From Myxococcaceae bacterium (GTDB taxonomy: Bacteria; Myxococcota; Myxococcia; Myxococcales; Myxococcaceae): a stretch of DNA of 64,000 bases. Where the stretch lies: positions 62,001 through 126,000 of the forward strand of contig JAEUJQ010000083.1 in the NCBI GenBank assembly GCA_016793095.1, written 5' to 3'. Positions 62,301 through 64,000 of the stretch are shown here, one piece after another (position 1 is the stretch's first letter; every line of letters begins with the position of its first letter). The notes below the pieces were generated by a model. It worked only from the letters and a program-made list of their open reading frames with translations, had not been told where the DNA came from and searched no databases. The translations under genes were made by a program, and so were the position numbers.

Positions 62301-64000
62301 GCGCGCAGGGCAGGGAAGTGGTTCGGCGCGAGCGTCAGCACCTCGCGGTACGACGAGATCGCCTGGTTCTGATCGGTGAGCTTCTGCTCGTACAGCTCGC
62401 CGATCTTCTGGATCAGCGCGGCTGCCTGATCGGTCGACGGGGCCATCTCGGCCTCGGCCCGGTACATGTTGATGAGCGAGTCCCAGCGCTGATCCTGGCC
62501 GTAGAGGCGACCGAGGCTGCGCAGGGCGGGCAGGTAGTTGGGGGCGAGCTGCAGCACACGCTCCCAGGCGGCGATCGCGGCCGGGCGATCCTTCACGCTC
62601 TCTTCGAGGATCTCGGCGCTGCGGTGCGCGAGCGAGATGACCTGCTTCTGATCGGTGGCGAGCCGTGCCTCCTGCTCGTTGAGCGCCAGCAGCTCCTGCC
62701 ACTGCTGAGCGCGCTCGTACAGGCGCGCGAGGTTGCGCATGCTCGGCAGGTGATCGGGCGACAGCTCGAGCACGCGGCGCAGCGTCTCGATGGCGCGCGG
62801 CAGGTCCTCGAGGCGATCTTCGTAGAGGCCGGCGATCTTGTTCAGCGTGGAGATCTGCTGCTCGCGGTCGGACAGCTGCAGCAGCTCCTGCTCGTGCATC
62901 GAGATCAGCTCGCCCCAGCGGCCGAGCTTCTCGAAGAGGCGGGTGAGCGCCTTGGTGGCTGGGAGGTACCCGGGGGACAGGGTGAGGGCCTGCTTGTAGC
63001 GGCCGATGGCGTCGTCGATCTGACCGAGGCGCTCCTCGAGCGTCTCGCCAGCCTTGTAGAGGCGCCCCGCGCGCGTGCGGGCGTCGTCCGAGGCGGCCGC
63101 CTCGGCGTCGTAGGCCTCCACCAGCCCAATCCAGTTCTGCAGGCGGAAGGCGAGCTTGCCGAGACCGGCGAGGGCGCCGGCGTGGCCGGGGCTGCGCTCG
63201 AGGATCGCGCGGTAGCGGGCCGCGGCGTCGTGCTCGCGCTTGAGCTCTTCGTAGAGCGAGGCGAGGCGCAGGTTGATGGCGATGAACTCGCTCTGATCGT
63301 TGTTGGTGGTGACCCACGCGAGCAGCACCTCGGCGAGCTCCTCGAAGCGGCCGCGGGCCTCGTAGATGCGGGCCAGCTCGGCGAGCACGAGCGGCTCGCT
63401 GGGGCTCACGCGACGGGCAGCCAGCAGGGCCGCGAGGGCGTCTTCGGGGCGGCCGAGGCGCTCGTAGGCCTTGGCGATCTGCAGGAAGGTGGGGGCGGCG
63501 CCGGGGCCCTGGCCTTCGGCTTCGGCGGCGAGCGCGGCGAGCTCTTCGTCGACCGTGCCCTCGCGCTGGGCGACGCGTTTGATGGCGGCGAGCAGCTGGG
63601 GGTCGCGGCGATCGACCGCGAAGGCCTGGCGGAAGGCCTGGGCGGCGGCGGGCAGATCCTTCAGGCGATCTTCGAGGAGCAGCCCGGCGGAGGTGAGGTA
63701 GTGCGCGCGCGCGCCGTCGTCGGTGACGGTCTGGGCGAGCAGCTGGTTCACCCTCACCACCGAGGGGAAGTCGCCCTTCTCGGTGAAGACCTGCTCGAGG
63801 CCGACGAGCAGGGTGATGTCTTCGGGCTCGAGCGCGAGGCAGGCGGCGAGGGCGGCGGCTCCATCGACCTCGCGGGACAGGCGCTGCTCGAGGATCTGGG
63901 ACTTCTCGAAGAGGAGCGCGGCGCGGGCGCGCTTGCCCTCGGTGGCCTGCAGCTCGGCGTCGAGCAGCTGGGCGACCATCTGCCAGTTGCCGACCTCGGA
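59300..64000 (-). CDS. Giant tetratricopeptide-repeat protein, N-terminus beyond the window
   Basis: The frame is open to the end of the window with no start that makes sense. The ATG at 63979 is internal, since the preceding codons read SEVGNWQ in the same style. At least 1567 residues of TPR-type helical repeats are seen (ERLGRPEDALAALLAARRVSP, LYEDRLEDLPRAIETLRRVLEL and many more). The last 330 residues form a non-TPR domain (GLVYLETGEPLAVLVGPDVVRRF to RQRVGVSLG) whose fold I cannot name; it has no HExxH. It probably acts as a scaffold. The propeller gene overlaps its end. Confidence 0.9.
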   Translation of the reverse strand, partial: SEVGNWQMVAQLLDAELQATEGKRARAALLFEKSQILEQRLSREVDGAAALAACLALEPEDITLLVGLEQVFTEKGDFPSVVRVNQLLAQTVTDDGARAHYLTSAGLLLEDRLKDLPAAAQAFRQAFAVDRRDPQLLAAIKRVAQREGTVDEELAALAAEAEGQGPGAAPTFLQIAKAYERLGRPEDALAALLAARRVSPSEPLVLAELARIYEARGRFEELAEVLLAWVTTNNDQSEFIAINLRLASLYEELKREHDAAARYRAILERSPGHAGALAGLGKLAFRLQNWIGLVEAYDAEAAASDDARTRAGRLYKAGETLEERLGQIDDAIGRYKQALTLSPGYLPATKALTRLFEKLGRWGELISMHEQELLQLSDREQQISTLNKIAGLYEDRLEDLPRAIETLRRVLELSPDHLPSMRNLARLYERAQQWQELLALNEQEARLATDQKQVISLAHRSAEILEESVKDRPAAIAAWERVLQLAPNYLPALRSLGRLYGQDQRWDSLINMYRAEAEMAPSTDQAAALIQKIGELYEQKLTDQNQAISSYREVLTLAPNHFPALRALARIYRTQGDWESLIEILRAEAANRTDPTERANAMFQAAAIWEDQLKKIDNAVDGYQEVLRLAPSHVTALQQLERILTARDDVKELIVLLDRQAQTGSPQVRVGASLKLARLYLDRLNETARAASACEAALAIEPQNLSALRLLERIKANDKGRRTELRARIAEVLGDEKLAAAMKLSTMDAASVPDTTLLAQLKHAYAADPTDESLGITLERALQRAGDASGLVELYERRRATTTDAADMLQLSLRIADLCESRLGDHAKARQAYEAALQSAPDLYPALLGLSRSLLRAGLPAEACKVLDQVGSTARDQATMLQALMEAAKIARDALKSDDAASDYYRKVLDRDPLHAEAGPALEELLARKGGAADLAALHEKRGEAKNAQKDLFNAARDFFNAARIWLDGVKDRDRAMAALDRALMAMPTLPDALELKASLAIEAQSYAEAAAALAVRVQQGGDPLALARVHLRLGALYHDHLSDQTRAAAHLQTALASDASNAEALERLATIHTASRNWTGAADCLRRLLEVDNSIAARAKHTMMLARITDEGFGDVGQAIVLYRKALELVPGDSAALDRLVALYERTGAMSDLVTMLEQQVQQASDAKKAIALKMRIGQLQAKSLDDAQRAITTYRQITELDPTFVPAHAALAELFSRDTTSIAMAIETHRTLLRLEPARVESLHALFRMWESLKQMDKAFCAAGLLVFLKAANEVELAFYSEGRNRLPSDLRNTLGPPDLMMVHHPAARNALVDVLRAIGDQFVKLNPPNLEQQGIDRRGDRMKNDHAVVKALSAVVQSFGGAEFEAYQSRKGLVYLETGEPLAVLVGPDVVRRFNIREQRFLFGRAALGLVDRAAIVRKLSMGEFADVLGNSVRIHQPSWAGLGRRNEEQSKALRKAYSRRALKQLEEPASAMAAVTQVAIEPFVQGLLFSMDRAGLLVCADVAAGLGLLLREEAGPNAVPRAETTEAISQALTNRPDLKELMSFSLSDDFFRLRQRVGVSLG

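Noticed and set aside
63977-63979. ATG 63979 as the start of the TPR protein
   Set aside because: The frame continues upstream to the window end with TPR-like residues and there is no Shine-Dalgarno sequence, so the gene is partial.

Overview
The window is high-GC chromosomal DNA with dense genes and strong third-position GC. It most likely comes from a myxobacterium (Myxococcota, probably the Myxococcus/Corallococcus side). The lineage is inferred from the many lipoproteins with Asp/Ala/Gly-rich linkers, the thrombospondin-type-3 repeat surface protein, several FHA proteins, giant TPR proteins, a Rel-type (p)ppGpp enzyme starting MIRLNDIL and the rpsF-rpsR-rplI-dnaB order. No rRNA, tRNA, CRISPR array, insertion sequence or prophage was recognised, and both end genes run off the window.

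Layout. 0-10.8 kb: a lipoprotein fragment, an HtrA-like protease, SMC, an M13 metallopeptidase lipoprotein, and a TetR regulator coupled to a ferritin-like diiron protein. 10.8-19.9 kb: a DUF2520-type Rossmann protein and a ClpA/ClpC-like AAA+ unfoldase (minus strand), a PLC-like lipoprotein, a zinc-ribbon/FHA protein, then rel and ridA. 19.9-29.5 kb: a ketopantoate-reductase-like gene beside a decayed stretch, truA with a membrane protein, clpB, a small operon with a DUF1844 gene, thiE and a class-I glutamine amidotransferase-like hydrolase. 29.6-33.7 kb: a 1154-residue Ca-binding/VWA/Cys-rich lipoprotein and an overlapping gene of unknown function. 33.7-38.7 kb (minus): a long transcription unit rpsF-rpsR-rplI-(truncated nucleotidyltransferase)-dnaB-(response regulator with degenerate GGDEF)-(frameshifted zinc-ribbon membrane gene), followed by von Willebrand A remnants. 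38.8-43.6 kb: an outer-membrane-barrel-like protein paired with a large alpha/beta-hydrolase lipoprotein. 43.6-51.1 kb: an atypical patatin, an aminotransferase, lipA, a lone E2 acyltransferase, a mono-haem-motif lipoprotein and two tandem FHA genes. 51.2-64 kb: greA, a long recG with repeats in its N-terminal extension, membrane and zinc-ribbon proteins, a CinA-like molybdopterin-domain protein, a propeller-like protein and a giant TPR protein.

The genes mostly serve core information processing (SMC, DnaB, RecG, GreA, ribosomal proteins, TruA), proteostasis (HtrA, two Clp ATPases), stringent response (Rel) and cofactor metabolism (LipA, ThiE, E2), with many envelope lipoproteins among them. 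I see no defence island or complete new multi-gene machine. The most unusual points are the response regulator whose GGDEF site is lost while its c-di-GMP I-site is kept, the truncated nucleotidyltransferase coupled to dnaB, the barrel/hydrolase pair, the TetR-diiron pair with a palindromic operator, and the decayed VWA segment. Function calls rest on motifs read by eye. No database search was run.
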